Assembly: GCA_900316585.1 (NCBI GenBank)
Contig: ONDM01000009.1
Location: forward strand, 62,001-126,000
DNA length: 64,000 nt
Origin: an uncultured Prevotellaceae bacterium
Lineage (GTDB): Bacteria; Bacteroidota; Bacteroidia; Bacteroidales; Bacteroidaceae
Direction: 5' to 3'
Below the pieces are notes generated by a model. It was not told the DNA's origin. It saw nothing but the letters and a program-made list of their open reading frames with translations, and made no database searches. Shown here in pieces: positions 9,616 through 19,686 of the stretch (positions within the stretch are counted from its first letter, which is position 1; every line of letters starts with the position of its first letter). The position numbers were made by a program, and so were the translations under genes.

Positions 9616-11043
9616 TTAATCTTCATCGCTAAATATGGTAGTACCAAATTTGGTGACATTTTTCTTCAGTTTGTTCCACCAACTATTCTCGCGACGTTCA
9701 CGGTCCTCTTCAGCTTGCTTCTGACGTTCAAGCTCAGCTTCTTGTTCTTGACGCTCTTTTTCTTGTAGTTCTCTTTGTTTAGCTTCTTCTGCCTCTTTCT
9801 GCCTAAGCAGCTCTTGCTGGCGTTCTTGGTAAGACTCACCGTTAGGACCAAATAGACTGTCAGTTTCCAAAACGCTTTCAAAGCAATTGTCTTTGCCAAT
9901 TATCATTAAAGATAAAGTTGTATTCAATGAACCGTCTCGGCTTCTGATGTCAGGATTCTTGGCATCAATAGTAGGGATGACGAATTTTGCAGTTCTGATT
10001 TTCTCTACATTAGTACGTTTCTTGAATGCGAGTTCAATATTCTTTAAGTTAGAGCCTCCACCTGTTAGAATGAAGCCGGCTAGGAGATCATCTGCATATT
10101 TTGATTGTCTTACTTGTTCACTTACATTGGCAATGATTTCCTCAACGCGACTTTCTACTATATCATTTAGTAATTTCGCCTCTATGTTGCGTTCATCGGT
10201 AACAGGAAAAGTCTTATCATCATCGTTATCGGCATTGTCTTCTTTCTCAGTATAGGCACAGCCATATTTTAATTTCAATTCTTCAGCATCTTCTTCTTCA
10301 ATTTGCTGTGCACTGATATCCTTGGTTATGTTGTAACCTCCCAATGGAATCACAGATAGGTGGCGAAGAATATTGTTCTTGTATATTGATACAGTGGTGG
10401 TTTGTGCACCTAAATCAATGAGAGCGCATCCTGAACGTTTCTCAACATCGCTTAGAACGCATTCGCCTAAAGCTAATGGAGCTACAATATAGTCAGCTAC
10501 TTGTATGCCTGCTAGAGCTAAACTTTTCTCAAGGTTCTGTCTTAGGCTGTATCGAGCTATGATATTTACGTAGCGGCCTTCAATAGAATCGCATACTACA
10601 CCCACTGGATCAATCTGAGAGTTCGTTCCCACTTTATATTCTTGTGGAACAACCTGAAGAAGTTCTTGATTGTCATAAGTGAAATCGCGATTTGCTTTCT
10701 TCAATTCGTCAACAGTTTCTTTTGAGATGACAGAACCTGGTTCTAGTGGTAAATTCACGGAATGAAATACAGTATGCAAAGACTGACCGCCAATACCGAT
10801 ATAAGCTTTTCCGATAATGGCTTTCAAACTTTTTTCAAGTTTCAGCTTGATGTTGATAAGACACTGGGCTGTCTTGTCAATGTTGTAAACAAGACCTCGC
10901 TTAATAAACGAGGACGAATCTTCTCTGGCATAGGCCAGTACTGTGATACTACCATCACTGTTCTTCTTTCCCGCTATGCCGGTAACCTTAGAAGAACCGA
11001 ATTCGATTGCGACGACAAAGTCTTTAACTTCTTTTGTTGCCAT
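9616..11043 (-). CDS. ftsA: Cell division protein FtsA
   Basis: Actin-like ATPase that tethers FtsZ to the membrane and recruits the divisome. At 475 residues it is longer than E. coli FtsA. An actin-fold start (VAIEFGSSKVTG, residues 11-22) and the later LIDLGAQTTTVS and LTGGGSNLKN phosphate/adenosine motifs are present. A charged Glu/Gln/Arg-rich segment of about 50 residues (roughly 405-455) is predicted to be a long helix or coiled coil. It separates the ATPase from a C-terminal amphipathic helix (WWNKLKKNVTKFG) that should be the membrane anchor. It lies between ftsQ (8 bp) and ftsZ (22 bp). Confidence 0.96.
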   Translation of the reverse strand: MATKEVKDFVVAIEFGSSKVTGIAGKKNSDGSITVLAYAREDSSSFIKRGLVYNIDKTAQCLINIKLKLEKSLKAIIGKAYIGIGGQSLHTVFHSVNLPLEPGSVISKETVDELKKANRDFTYDNQELLQVVPQEYKVGTNSQIDPVGVVCDSIEGRYVNIIARYSLRQNLEKSLALAGIQVADYIVAPLALGECVLSDVEKRSGCALIDLGAQTTTVSIYKNNILRHLSVIPLGGYNITKDISAQQIEEEDAEELKLKYGCAYTEKEDNADNDDDKTFPVTDERNIEAKLLNDIVESRVEEIIANVSEQVRQSKYADDLLAGFILTGGGSNLKNIELAFKKRTNVEKIRTAKFVIPTIDAKNPDIRSRDGSLNTTLSLMIIGKDNCFESVLETDSLFGPNGESYQERQQELLRQKEAEEAKQRELQEKERQEQEAELERQKQAEEDRERRENSWWNKLKKNVTKFGTTIFSDED

Positions 11044-11051
11044 ATATTATA

Positions 11052-11789
11052 CTACTTTTTTGTGCAGATTATCTGATTACTGAATTCCAAATTTATACGG
11101 GAATACTTGTTCCACCCAATTTGGGATAGTGCTTTTTCATAGAAAATCCTCAGTCGGTACAGTTTGTCCTCAAATTGTTCTGGTTTCCCTAAATAGACTA
11201 TATGATTACCTACACGAGGAACAAGTTCCACATTGCCACTTTCAGTAATATTAATTTGTTCTATCATGCTATCCCAAAACTCATCTTCTTGTATGTATTG
11301 CCCTAGTGGAAGCAAATGCTTGATGGCATATTTACTGGTAACGTGTCCAGTAACGACAGGCAAGTTTGCAGCATAAAGCGCATTGCCAGATGCCATGTGA
11401 TGGCCTTGGGCATCAAGGTAGCAGCTTTCTCCTGTTCTGGAAAGAATGCGCAAAATAGGTAAGCGCTGACTTATCTCAATGCATATTTTACTAGTAGCAG
11501 ACCGATAGCACTGTGCTTTATTGATGAATGGATTTTCTTGGAGTTTCTCTTCAATCTCTCTAGTATTTATGTCAACGACATTTTTCCCCACGGGATAAAG
11601 GTCAAAACTCTTCAAAATTCGTTCTACTTCTTTCGTGTTAATGAATCCTGCACGCAAACTGTCGTTCACAAGGGTCACCACTTGAGTGCAAACCTCTGTG
11701 TCGGACGGCTTATTGAAGAGGGTGATTGCTACTATGAAATAGCCACCTAGGACAAAAAGCACGATTGATAGCAGAATTTTCTTTATCAT
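11052..11789 (-). CDS. ftsQ: Cell division protein FtsQ
   Basis: Bitopic divisome protein that bridges early and late division proteins. The 245-residue protein has an N-terminal membrane helix (residues about 4-26) preceded by MIKK, then a periplasmic part. FtsQ is poorly conserved and a clear POTRA motif is hard to read, but LKSFDLYPVGKNVVDINT and the ISQRLPILRI segment fit the FtsQ pattern. Position is the strongest evidence: between murC (4-bp ATGA overlap) and ftsA (8 bp), as in other dcw clusters. Confidence 0.9.
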   Translation of the reverse strand: MIKKILLSIVLFVLGGYFIVAITLFNKPSDTEVCTQVVTLVNDSLRAGFINTKEVERILKSFDLYPVGKNVVDINTREIEEKLQENPFINKAQCYRSATSKICIEISQRLPILRILSRTGESCYLDAQGHHMASGNALYAANLPVVTGHVTSKYAIKHLLPLGQYIQEDEFWDSMIEQINITESGNVELVPRVGNHIVYLGKPEQFEDKLYRLRIFYEKALSQIGWNKYSRINLEFSNQIICTKK

Positions 11790-13156
11790 TTATTTTTCAG
11801 AATATCTGATGTCGGTATATAATTGTCAATATCACCTGCTCCCAATGCAATGAGCACTTCAAAATGACCATTGCATATGATGTTTGGAATATCTTCTTTA
11901 TGACACATCCGTTTTTCTATGCCAGGTCTAAGGTTATCGTAAATTAATTTACTGGTTACTCCTGGTATAGGTTTCTCTCTAGCTGGGTAGATGTCTACTA
12001 GAATAACTTCATCAAGCAGAGACAAGCTTTTTGCAAATTCTTTGTAGAAATCGCGAGTTCGAGTATAAAGATGTGGTTGGAAGATTGCTGTAATCTTCTT
12101 CTCTTTATATAGTTCACGAATTGAAAGAATGCTTTGATGAATCTCTTCTGGATGATGAGCATAATCAGTTAATAATACGAAATTATCACTTTTGATTTTG
12201 AAATCAAAGCGTCGGTCAATGCCTCTGAAACTTTCCATTCCAGCCTTAATCTCATTAGCAGAGACACCTGCTATTTGAGCTAAAGCCATAGCTCCGATAC
12301 CATTCTCAATATTAATGCTGATAGGAACACCCAATTTTATGTCTTTGATGCTTCCTAAAGGAGAAATAAAGTCAAAGATAATTTCCCCATTTCCTATCCG
12401 GATGTTCTCTGCATGAAAATCTCCACTTGCACGATTGTATGTATAGGTCGTCACTCCTTCCTGAACATCAGGTTTCATTTCTAGTCCTTCATGTATGATT
12501 AGGAATCCATTTGGTTGGATGAGAGAACTATATTTACGGAAACTTTCAAGATATGCCTCCTTTGTTCCATAGATGTCCAAATGGTCTGGATCTGTTGCTG
12601 TAATGACGGAGGCATATGGTGTCAACCAATGGAAAGAACGGTCAAACTCGTCTGCTTCAATTACGATGTATGGACTATGAGCCAATATGTAATTCGTACC
12701 ATAGTTTTTGGATATACCTCCTAAAAATGCATTACAATCGACCTTGGACTGATGCAAAAGGTGTGCACACATAGTGGATGTGGTGGTTTTCCCATGAGTC
12801 CCTGCTACGCAAAGTGCTTTACCTGAGCGGCTTAATGTCCCCAGCACTTGTGCACGTTTTTCAACTTCAAAGCCATTGTTTTGGAAATAGCATAGTTCTG
12901 CATGCTCCTTAGGTATGGCGGGAGTATAAATAACCAAAGTTGCAGATGCATCTTTGAAAGTATTAGGAATTAGGTCCACATTCTCTTCGAAGTGAATCTC
13001 AGCTCCTTCTTGAATCAGCAGGTCTGTCAATTCGCTTGGAGTCCTGTCATATCCAGCAACTGATATGCCTTTGTGAAGGAAGTAGCGGGCAATAGCACTC
13101 ATGCCAATGCCTCCGATTCCTACAAAATATACAGCCTTTATATTTTCAACTTTCAT
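11786..13156 (-). CDS. murC: UDP-N-acetylmuramate--L-alanine ligase
   Basis: ATP-dependent ligase adding L-Ala to UDP-MurNAc, the first amino acid of the stem peptide. I chose the ATG at 13156 (MKVENIKAVYFVG), giving 456 residues, because the open frame further upstream runs into murG and adds 27 non-family residues. Motifs include GIGGIGMS (residues 13-20), the ATP loop GTHGKTTTS (119-127), the EADEFDRS metal/ATP segment and DYAHHPEE. It starts 10 bp after the murG stop and overlaps ftsQ by 4 bp. Confidence 0.96.
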   Translation of the reverse strand: MKVENIKAVYFVGIGGIGMSAIARYFLHKGISVAGYDRTPSELTDLLIQEGAEIHFEENVDLIPNTFKDASATLVIYTPAIPKEHAELCYFQNNGFEVEKRAQVLGTLSRSGKALCVAGTHGKTTTSTMCAHLLHQSKVDCNAFLGGISKNYGTNYILAHSPYIVIEADEFDRSFHWLTPYASVITATDPDHLDIYGTKEAYLESFRKYSSLIQPNGFLIIHEGLEMKPDVQEGVTTYTYNRASGDFHAENIRIGNGEIIFDFISPLGSIKDIKLGVPISINIENGIGAMALAQIAGVSANEIKAGMESFRGIDRRFDFKIKSDNFVLLTDYAHHPEEIHQSILSIRELYKEKKITAIFQPHLYTRTRDFYKEFAKSLSLLDEVILVDIYPAREKPIPGVTSKLIYDNLRPGIEKRMCHKEDIPNIICNGHFEVLIALGAGDIDNYIPTSDILKNK

Positions 13157-13166
13157 TTTAGTCTTA

Positions 13167-14288
13167 TTATTTGCTGTCTCGATAAGCAACTGCCAACTTA
13201 TATACTTCTTGCGCAATGATGTCGGCAGAGTTTTCATATGCTAATGTAGCAATGTTTTTACTTAGGGTTTGCAGCCTTTCTGGACGGTTGACAATTTCAA
13301 TTGCAAGTTTAATTAAGGTGTCTTTTGCCTCTATGTCTTTAACATACAGTGCAGCATCTTTGTTTACCAATGCCAGAGCATTTTTAGTCTGGTGGTCTTC
13401 TGCAACATTTGGTGAAGGAACCAGAATAACAGGCTTCTTCAAAAGGCAAAATTCAGAGATGGAACCTGCTCCAGCGCGAGAAATAACCAAATCCGCAGCA
13501 GCATATGCAACATCCATATTTGAGATAAAATCTGTTACATACAGCATTTCTAAGTTTTTCTCATTCTTTAGTAGTGTCTGAATCTCTTGGCTGTAGTATT
13601 TGCCAGTTTGCCAGATAAATTGGGCATTGGACTCTCGAATCAAATCCAAATGATTCAATACACTCTCATTAATAGTCCTGGCACCTAAACTTCCACCTAT
13701 AAGCAGAATGGTTTTCTTATCAGGCTTGAGACCGAACGCTTTGGCAGCTTCTTCTTTGCTTATCTTGCTATCCAATAACCCCTGACGCACGGGATTACCA
13801 GTCTTTATAATTAGATTGGCAGGGAAAAATTTTTCCATCCCGTCGTATGCCACACAAATTTTCTTGGCGTTTTTTGCCAGCAGTTTATTGGTTACTCCTG
13901 CATATGAATTTTGCTCTTGTATCAGTGTCGGAATTCCCATTTTTTGCGCCATTTTCAAAGTTGGTCCACTGGCATATCCACCTACGCCAACAGCAGCCAT
14001 TGGCTTAAAATCCTTGATAATTCTGTATGCCATGAACTGGCTTTTCAACAGTTTCCAAAGGACTGGTATATTGGCGAGCAGATTCTTGCGGTTAAATCCG
14101 GCAACCGGCAATCCTTTAATAGGATAGCCGGCAGCAGGAACGCGTTGCATTTCCATTCGCCCTTCTGCACCCACAAACAATATATTAGCTTCAGGATGCT
14201 GTTTTTTGATGGCATTGGCAATAGATACAGCAGGGAAAATGTGACCACCTGTACCTCCGCCACTTATGATGATATTAAGTTCTTCCAT
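13167..14288 (-). CDS. murG: Undecaprenyl-PP-MurNAc-pentapeptide-UDP-GlcNAc GlcNAc transferase
   Basis: Peripheral inner-membrane GT28 glycosyltransferase that converts lipid I to lipid II. It has 373 residues. The N-terminal acceptor domain carries the SGGGTGGHIFPA loop (9-20), GVGGYASGPTLK and the IQEQNSYAG segment. The C-terminal UDP-GlcNAc domain carries GGSLGARTINE and SRAGAGSISEF. These are the standard MurG G-loops and donor-binding motif. It lies 55 bp after ftsW, the widest gap inside the operon, and 10 bp before murC. Confidence 0.97.
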   Translation of the reverse strand: MEELNIIISGGGTGGHIFPAVSIANAIKKQHPEANILFVGAEGRMEMQRVPAAGYPIKGLPVAGFNRKNLLANIPVLWKLLKSQFMAYRIIKDFKPMAAVGVGGYASGPTLKMAQKMGIPTLIQEQNSYAGVTNKLLAKNAKKICVAYDGMEKFFPANLIIKTGNPVRQGLLDSKISKEEAAKAFGLKPDKKTILLIGGSLGARTINESVLNHLDLIRESNAQFIWQTGKYYSQEIQTLLKNEKNLEMLYVTDFISNMDVAYAAADLVISRAGAGSISEFCLLKKPVILVPSPNVAEDHQTKNALALVNKDAALYVKDIEAKDTLIKLAIEIVNRPERLQTLSKNIATLAYENSADIIAQEVYKLAVAYRDSK

Positions 14289-14343
14289 CCAGTTTTTGTT
14301 TAATGTGCAAAAATACGAAATTTAATCTTTTTTGTCAAGTTAT

Positions 14344-15582
14344 TTATTTCATATTTTCATCATTGTAATACATATTTGTCATGGATTTTTCATTCTCGGG
14401 TGTATCAATTCCCATTTTTATTTCCTGCTTTTTATTAACGTACCGACTGATGCTCAGCATCATGCCAATATAGCAGCAATTGATAAGCATGGAAGATCCT
14501 CCTCGGCTAATTAGAGGAAGGTTCTGTCCTGTGACAGGGAACAATCCTACCGCTACCATCATGTTCAAAATAGCTTGGCATACAAGCATCAATGCCAGTC
14601 CCATGATCAAAAATGCAGGAAAGTTCCTTTCACTGTGACTCGCTATTCGTCCCGCTCGAATTAAAAGGAACATATATAGCATAAGGACAAAAATACCTCC
14701 TTCAATACCCATTTCCTCAATAATAATGGCATAAATGAAGTCGGAATATGCTTGTGGCAGAAAGTCTCTCTCCACAGAATTACCTGGCATTTTGCCGATG
14801 ACATTACTGGTAGCGATGGCTATCTGTGCATGAGCCGTCTGGGCATCTTTTCCAGTCAAATCCAGTGTGTCCTTATCCTCCAGGTGGTTTTTAATACGGT
14901 TTTGCCAGGTTCCCATGCGGTGTACAATACCTGAAGTGTTTTCGGCTACTTCTTTTGGGACAAGCATAACTATTGCTACAACAGAGCCGACCAGCAATCC
15001 AATCACAACAAACATTTTGGTAAGTTGTACTAGAGAAACCCTTCCAATAAACATCATCAGAGTCACTACACCAAAGAGCAGACAAGCAGTGGAAAGATTT
15101 TCAGGAGCGATTAATCCGCAGATAATTACGGTAATCCACATAATGAACTTGAATGCTTTTGGATTGGCCTGTTTCTCACCCTGCATGGATGCTAAAATTT
15201 GTGCCACAGAAATGATTACTGCAGCTTTTGCCAATTCTGAAGGCTGGAACTTGATACCAAAAATAGGTAACCAGCGGGCTGCATCATTTTCTGCTACACC
15301 AAAAGCATAAACGGCAAGCAGTAAAAAGAAGGAAAGGGGAAGCATAAATACTGGCAATATTTTAAACCAGCGGCATGGAATGAGATGGATACCCCATACC
15401 AGTAAGGCTCCAATGAAGATGTAGATACAGTGACTCAGCATTGGCCCCCAATAGTCTCCAGTCTTATAGGACAATGTACTGGTAGCACTATATACTTCGA
15501 TGATTGAGACTAGACTCAAAAAGAAGTATATCATCCAGATAACCTTATCGCCTTTAAAAATGTTGAACACGCTCAACTTCAT
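14344..15582 (-). CDS. ftsW: Septal peptidoglycan glycosyltransferase FtsW (SEDS family)
   Basis: Polytopic SEDS protein that polymerises lipid II at the septum with its partner FtsI. It has 412 residues with about ten hydrophobic segments. The periplasmic SEDS segment DFIYAIIIEEMG and the conserved GLFPVTGQNLPLISRGGSS block are clear. RodA is the alternative SEDS member, but the location between murD (16 bp) and murG, inside a dcw cluster that also holds ftsI, supports FtsW. The C-terminal tail is short and cytoplasmic. Confidence 0.94.
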   Translation of the reverse strand: MKLSVFNIFKGDKVIWMIYFFLSLVSIIEVYSATSTLSYKTGDYWGPMLSHCIYIFIGALLVWGIHLIPCRWFKILPVFMLPLSFFLLLAVYAFGVAENDAARWLPIFGIKFQPSELAKAAVIISVAQILASMQGEKQANPKAFKFIMWITVIICGLIAPENLSTACLLFGVVTLMMFIGRVSLVQLTKMFVVIGLLVGSVVAIVMLVPKEVAENTSGIVHRMGTWQNRIKNHLEDKDTLDLTGKDAQTAHAQIAIATSNVIGKMPGNSVERDFLPQAYSDFIYAIIIEEMGIEGGIFVLMLYMFLLIRAGRIASHSERNFPAFLIMGLALMLVCQAILNMMVAVGLFPVTGQNLPLISRGGSSMLINCCYIGMMLSISRYVNKKQEIKMGIDTPENEKSMTNMYYNDENMK

Positions 15583-15598
15583 TTCTTCCTTCTTGTTT

Positions 15599-16930
15599 TT
15601 AGAGTGCTTTTACACATGCTTTAAACTGTTCGCCACGGTCCTCGTAGCTCTTGAACAAGTCAAAACTTGCACAGCAAGGGCTTAACAAAACAGTATCTCC
15701 AGGTTTTGCCATCTCATAGCATGCCTGAACTGCATCTTTCATGCTTTGGACATCACGCACAGGCAGTCCTATAGGGTCAAAGAATTGGTGCAACTTTTCA
15801 TTATGTAGTCCCATGTAGACTAAACCCACACATTTCTCTTTGACCAATTCCTTAATCTCATTGTAATCGTTACCTTTGTCCTTACCTCCCAAAATGAGAA
15901 TGGTAGGAGTCTTCATGCTCTGGAGTGCATAAAAGCAAGAATTGACATTGGTTGCTTTAGAATCATTTATATAGCTAGCTCCCTTTACATTCGCAACTTT
16001 TTCCAACCGGTGTTCTACACCTTTGAAGGTCATCAGACCCTCACGGATGATTTCTTTTCTGATTCCTGAAAGATTTGCAGTAATACCTGCAGCCAAGGAA
16101 TTGTATAGGTTATGTTTTCCTGTCAATGCCAGTTCCTCCTGCTCCATATTGAAAGCGATAGGAGCGTCGAAATACACTTTGTTATTATCTGTGTAAGCAA
16201 TAACGCCATTTTCCTTGATTTCAGCGAAAGGATATAGTCTGGCTTTGAGACCATATTTGCTCAGTTCTTTTTGAATGATAGGGTCATCATTCCAGAAAAC
16301 GAAAGCATCTTCTTCTGTTTGGTTTTGGGTGATTCGGAACTTTGCATCTACATAGTTTTGCATCTTGTAATCATAGCGGTCCAGATGGTCTGGAGTTATA
16401 TTCATCAAGATTGCAATGTTGGCACGGAAGTCATACATGTTATCCAACTGAAAACTACTTAATTCAATGATGTAGTAATCATAATTCTTTTCTGCTACCT
16501 GCAAAGCCAGGCTTTGTCCGATATTGCCTGCTAAACCTACATTATATCCTGCAGATTTGAAGATGTGATAAATTAAGGATGTAGTAGTGGTTTTTCCGTT
16601 GCTTCCAGTAATACATATCATTTTGGCATTGGTATAACGTCCTGCAAATTCTATCTCTGAGATAATAGATGTCCCTTGTGCTTTTAACTTTTCAATCATA
16701 GGGGCATTATTGGGAATTCCTGGACTTTTTACTACCTCATCTGCGTTCAGAATGAGATTTTCAGTATGTTGCCCTTCTTCCCAAGGAATTTGGTATTTGT
16801 TTAGGAGTTCCTTGTATTTATCTTTTATTTTAGACATGTCAGAGACAAAGACTTCAAAGCCTTTGACTTTAGCCAGAACAGCAGCTCCTGCTCCGCTTTC
16901 TCCTGCACCTAAAACAACTAATCTTTTCAT
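15599..16930 (-). CDS. murD: UDP-N-acetylmuramoylalanine--D-glutamate ligase
   Basis: Cytoplasmic Mur ligase that adds D-Glu to UDP-MurNAc-L-Ala. The 443-residue protein begins MKRLVVLGAGESGAGAAVL, the Rossmann-like UDP-binding loop. The ATP loop is ITGSNGKTTTTSL (near residue 107), followed by ITPDHLDRY and the NDSKATNVNS segment typical of MurD. The C-terminal LSPCCASFDLFKSYEDRG motif, a MurD hallmark, is complete. It lies 10 bp after mraY and 16 bp before ftsW. Confidence 0.97.
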   Translation of the reverse strand: MKRLVVLGAGESGAGAAVLAKVKGFEVFVSDMSKIKDKYKELLNKYQIPWEEGQHTENLILNADEVVKSPGIPNNAPMIEKLKAQGTSIISEIEFAGRYTNAKMICITGSNGKTTTTSLIYHIFKSAGYNVGLAGNIGQSLALQVAEKNYDYYIIELSSFQLDNMYDFRANIAILMNITPDHLDRYDYKMQNYVDAKFRITQNQTEEDAFVFWNDDPIIQKELSKYGLKARLYPFAEIKENGVIAYTDNNKVYFDAPIAFNMEQEELALTGKHNLYNSLAAGITANLSGIRKEIIREGLMTFKGVEHRLEKVANVKGASYINDSKATNVNSCFYALQSMKTPTILILGGKDKGNDYNEIKELVKEKCVGLVYMGLHNEKLHQFFDPIGLPVRDVQSMKDAVQACYEMAKPGDTVLLSPCCASFDLFKSYEDRGEQFKACVKAL

Positions 16931-16940
16931 ATCCTTATTG

Positions 16941-18209
16941 TTATCTAATCTTCAATGTAATAATAGTGATTGCAGCCAGTATGATGGTTATAATCCAAAA
17001 CCTGACAGTAATCTTTGCTTCGTGGTATGGTCTCTTTGGGAATGTATATTTGTAATTACATCCAGGAATCATTTGTTCTTTTGTTACTCGGAAAGCATCG
17101 TGGATAGGGGTACGTTTGAACATACGTTGTACCACACCTTTTTTCTTTCCTGCCTTGAAATATTGAGTCTGCAGAATGACAGACAGGTTCTCTATTAAGA
17201 AAATACCGCAAAGAATAGGAATCAAAAGTTCCTTATGTATAGCTATTGCCAGAACAGCAATAATACCTCCAATAGTCAGACTACCTGTATCTCCCATGAA
17301 AATCTGAGCAGGAAACGCATTGTACCAAAGAAAACCTATCAGAGCTCCAACAAAGGCACAGATATATACTACAAGTTCCTCACATCCAGGTATAAACATA
17401 ATGTTCAGGTAATCAGCATATTGTATGTGACTGGAGACATAAGCTAATATGCCTAGTGTGACACCTATGATGGCCGAGTTTCCCGCAGCCATGCCATCCA
17501 TGCCATCGTTTAGATTTGCACCATTGGAGACAGCCGTCACAACGATGGTTGTTATGATTACAAACAAAATCCATCCAGCCTCTTGTTTGTACTTTCCACA
17601 GAAGAACATGAGGTCTGCGTAATCAAGTTGGTTCTTCTTGAAGAACGGAATGGTTGTTTTGGTAGACTTTTCTTCTTGACTCTTATGGGTTACTGTCTCT
17701 ATACCATTGGTCTGAGTGACATTAACTTTCTCACGTATAACCGCCTGTGGGCTGAAATATAGGGTTAATCCTACGATAATGCCCAAACCAACTTGACCAA
17801 TAATCTTGAATTTCCCGTGTAATCCTTCCTTGTCTTTTTTGAAGATTTTTATATAGTCGTCAAGGAATCCTAATGTGCCTAGCCAAACAGTAGTTATGAG
17901 CATTAGAATGAGATATACATTGTCAAAACGCCCTAACAGTAGGCAAGGAACTAGAATGGCTATTATAATAATGACTCCACCCATGGTGGGAACACCTTTC
18001 TTGCTAGTGCCATATGGGTCTATCTTAACGTCGCGTTGGGTCTCAGCTATGGATTTGCGTTTCAGCAATTTGATGAAGTATTCACCAAACCACATGGATA
18101 CCAATAGTGAGATGATAAGTGCCATGAGGGAACGAAAGGATACATAACTGAACATTCGCATGCCCGGTATGTCCATCTTCTCCAAAAATGCTGCTAAATA
18201 GTATAACAT
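16941..18209 (-). CDS. mraY: Phospho-N-acetylmuramoyl-pentapeptide transferase
   Basis: Integral membrane enzyme that makes lipid I from UDP-MurNAc-pentapeptide and undecaprenyl phosphate. At 422 residues it is about 60 longer than E. coli MraY. The extra length is mainly a hydrophilic segment between membrane helices (around VTQTNGIETVTHKSQEEK). Catalytic and Mg motifs are present: GFLDDYIKIFKKDKEGLHG, NLNDGMDGMAAG and FMGDTGSLTIGG. The HDAFRVT-containing PIHDAFR loop near the C-terminus also fits the family. It lies between murE and murD with 10-bp spacers. Confidence 0.96.
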   Translation of the reverse strand: MLYYLAAFLEKMDIPGMRMFSYVSFRSLMALIISLLVSMWFGEYFIKLLKRKSIAETQRDVKIDPYGTSKKGVPTMGGVIIIIAILVPCLLLGRFDNVYLILMLITTVWLGTLGFLDDYIKIFKKDKEGLHGKFKIIGQVGLGIIVGLTLYFSPQAVIREKVNVTQTNGIETVTHKSQEEKSTKTTIPFFKKNQLDYADLMFFCGKYKQEAGWILFVIITTIVVTAVSNGANLNDGMDGMAAGNSAIIGVTLGILAYVSSHIQYADYLNIMFIPGCEELVVYICAFVGALIGFLWYNAFPAQIFMGDTGSLTIGGIIAVLAIAIHKELLIPILCGIFLIENLSVILQTQYFKAGKKKGVVQRMFKRTPIHDAFRVTKEQMIPGCNYKYTFPKRPYHEAKITVRFWIITIILAAITIITLKIR

Positions 18210-18219
18210 GAGCTAAATC

Positions 18220-19671
18220 TTACAAACCAAATAATTCAAGAAGGATTTCTTTGTCGTCAAAATGGTGTTTTACACCCTTTATGTCTTGATAATTCTCGTG
18301 TCCTTTACCTGCCACTAAAATGACATCACCTGGTTTTGCCAGTAGACAGGCTGTACGTATAGCTTCTTTCCGGTCTACAATGGAAATAACTCTCTTCATG
18401 TCATCTTCATTCAGTCCGGCAAGCATGTCATTGATAATATCTTGAGGTTCCTCAAATCGAGGATTGTCACTTGTGATAATAACTTTGTCGCTTAATTTAG
18501 CAGATTCCTGTGCCATAATGGGACGTTTGCCTTTGTCACGGTTTCCACCTGCTCCCACAACAGTGATTACTTCTCCTTTGCCTCTTAATACCTCATGAAT
18601 AGCATTCAGTACATTGACCAATGCATCAGGAGTGTGTGCATAATCAACAATTGCAGTAACGCCTTCTTTGGAGCGAACTGCATCAAAACGGCCATTTACA
18701 GAGTGCAATGTGCTTAGAACAACCAAAATGTCTTCAGGCTTTTTACCAAGTAAGCAAGCTGCTCCATAGACGGCAAGCAAATTGCTTACATTGAACTTTC
18801 CAATGAAAGAAACACCCACTTCACGGTTGTTGATGTCCAAATACATTCCTTCGAATCCCATTTCCAGGATTTTGCCTTTAAAGTCAGCCATTGTCCGGAT
18901 AGAGTAGGTCGCAACCTTTGCTTTGGTATTCTGCACCATGACTTTACCGTTTTTGTCATCTAGGTTGATGAGTGCAAATGAATCTTTACCCAATCCATCG
19001 AAAAATCCTTTTTTTGCTTTCAGATAATTGTCGAAAGTCTTGTGATAATCCAAATGGTCTCGGGTCAGGTTTGTAAAGATTCCTCCACGGAACTTCAGTC
19101 CACCAATGCGTTTTTGTGCTACAGAATGTGAACTCACTTCCATGAATGCATATTTACAACCCTCATCTGCCATTCTGCCTAATAGTTGATTCAATGTAAT
19201 AGGGTCAGGTGTAGTGCATGAAGTAGGAACCGGTTCGTCGTCTATATAGTTGCAGACAGTAGAGACTAGGCCAACTTTGTAACCGAATTTGCGGAACATA
19301 TTATATAATAAGGTGGCAATAGTGGTTTTTCCGTTAGTACCAGTTACACCAATCAATTCCAATTTGGAAGTAGGATCTCCATAAAATTGAGTGGCAACTT
19401 TTCCTACTGCATCCTCACTATCTTTTACTACAACGAAAGTCACCTCTTTGGGAGCATCTTCAGGAATTGTTTCACAGAGAACAGCTATAGCTCCGTTCTC
19501 AATGGCTTTGCCGATAAACTTATGTCCATCGGTCTGAGTGCCTTTTTCAGCAATGAAGAGATGTCCATTCTTAATCATTCTTGAATCGATATTGACACCT
19601 TCGATGTCAATATCTGTATTACCCAAGATGGTCTCAGGGGTAATTTTAGCAAGAACTTCAATTAGTTTCAT
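18220..19671 (-). CDS. murE: UDP-MurNAc-L-alanyl-D-glutamate--2,6-diaminopimelate ligase
   Basis: Adds the third stem-peptide residue. It has 483 residues with the ATP loop [13 protein letters not shown] and the MEVSSHSV segment. The specificity motif DNPR (in SDNPRFEEP) is the form that recognises meso-diaminopimelate; lysine-adding enzymes carry a different sequence, so an mDAP-type wall is expected. The C-terminal AGKGHENYQ is also typical. It lies 15 bp after ftsI and 10 bp before mraY. No murF follows, unlike in E. coli. Confidence 0.97.
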   Translation of the reverse strand: MKLIEVLAKITPETILGNTDIDIEGVNIDSRMIKNGHLFIAEKGTQTDGHKFIGKAIENGAIAVLCETIPEDAPKEVTFVVVKDSEDAVGKVATQFYGDPTSKLELIGVTGTNGKTTIATLLYNMFRKFGYKVGLVSTVCNYIDDEPVPTSCTTPDPITLNQLLGRMADEGCKYAFMEVSSHSVAQKRIGGLKFRGGIFTNLTRDHLDYHKTFDNYLKAKKGFFDGLGKDSFALINLDDKNGKVMVQNTKAKVATYSIRTMADFKGKILEMGFEGMYLDINNREVGVSFIGKFNVSNLLAVYGAACLLGKKPEDILVVLSTLHSVNGRFDAVRSKEGVTAIVDYAHTPDALVNVLNAIHEVLRGKGEVITVVGAGGNRDKGKRPIMAQESAKLSDKVIITSDNPRFEEPQDIINDMLAGLNEDDMKRVISIVDRKEAIRTACLLAKPGDVILVAGKGHENYQDIKGVKHHFDDKEILLELFGL

Positions 19672-19686
19672 ATCTTTGTTATTTTA

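Noticed and set aside
13157..13237. Longer N-terminus for murC
   Set aside because: The extra 27 residues overlap murG and are unlike any MurC; the ATG at 13156 fits family length.
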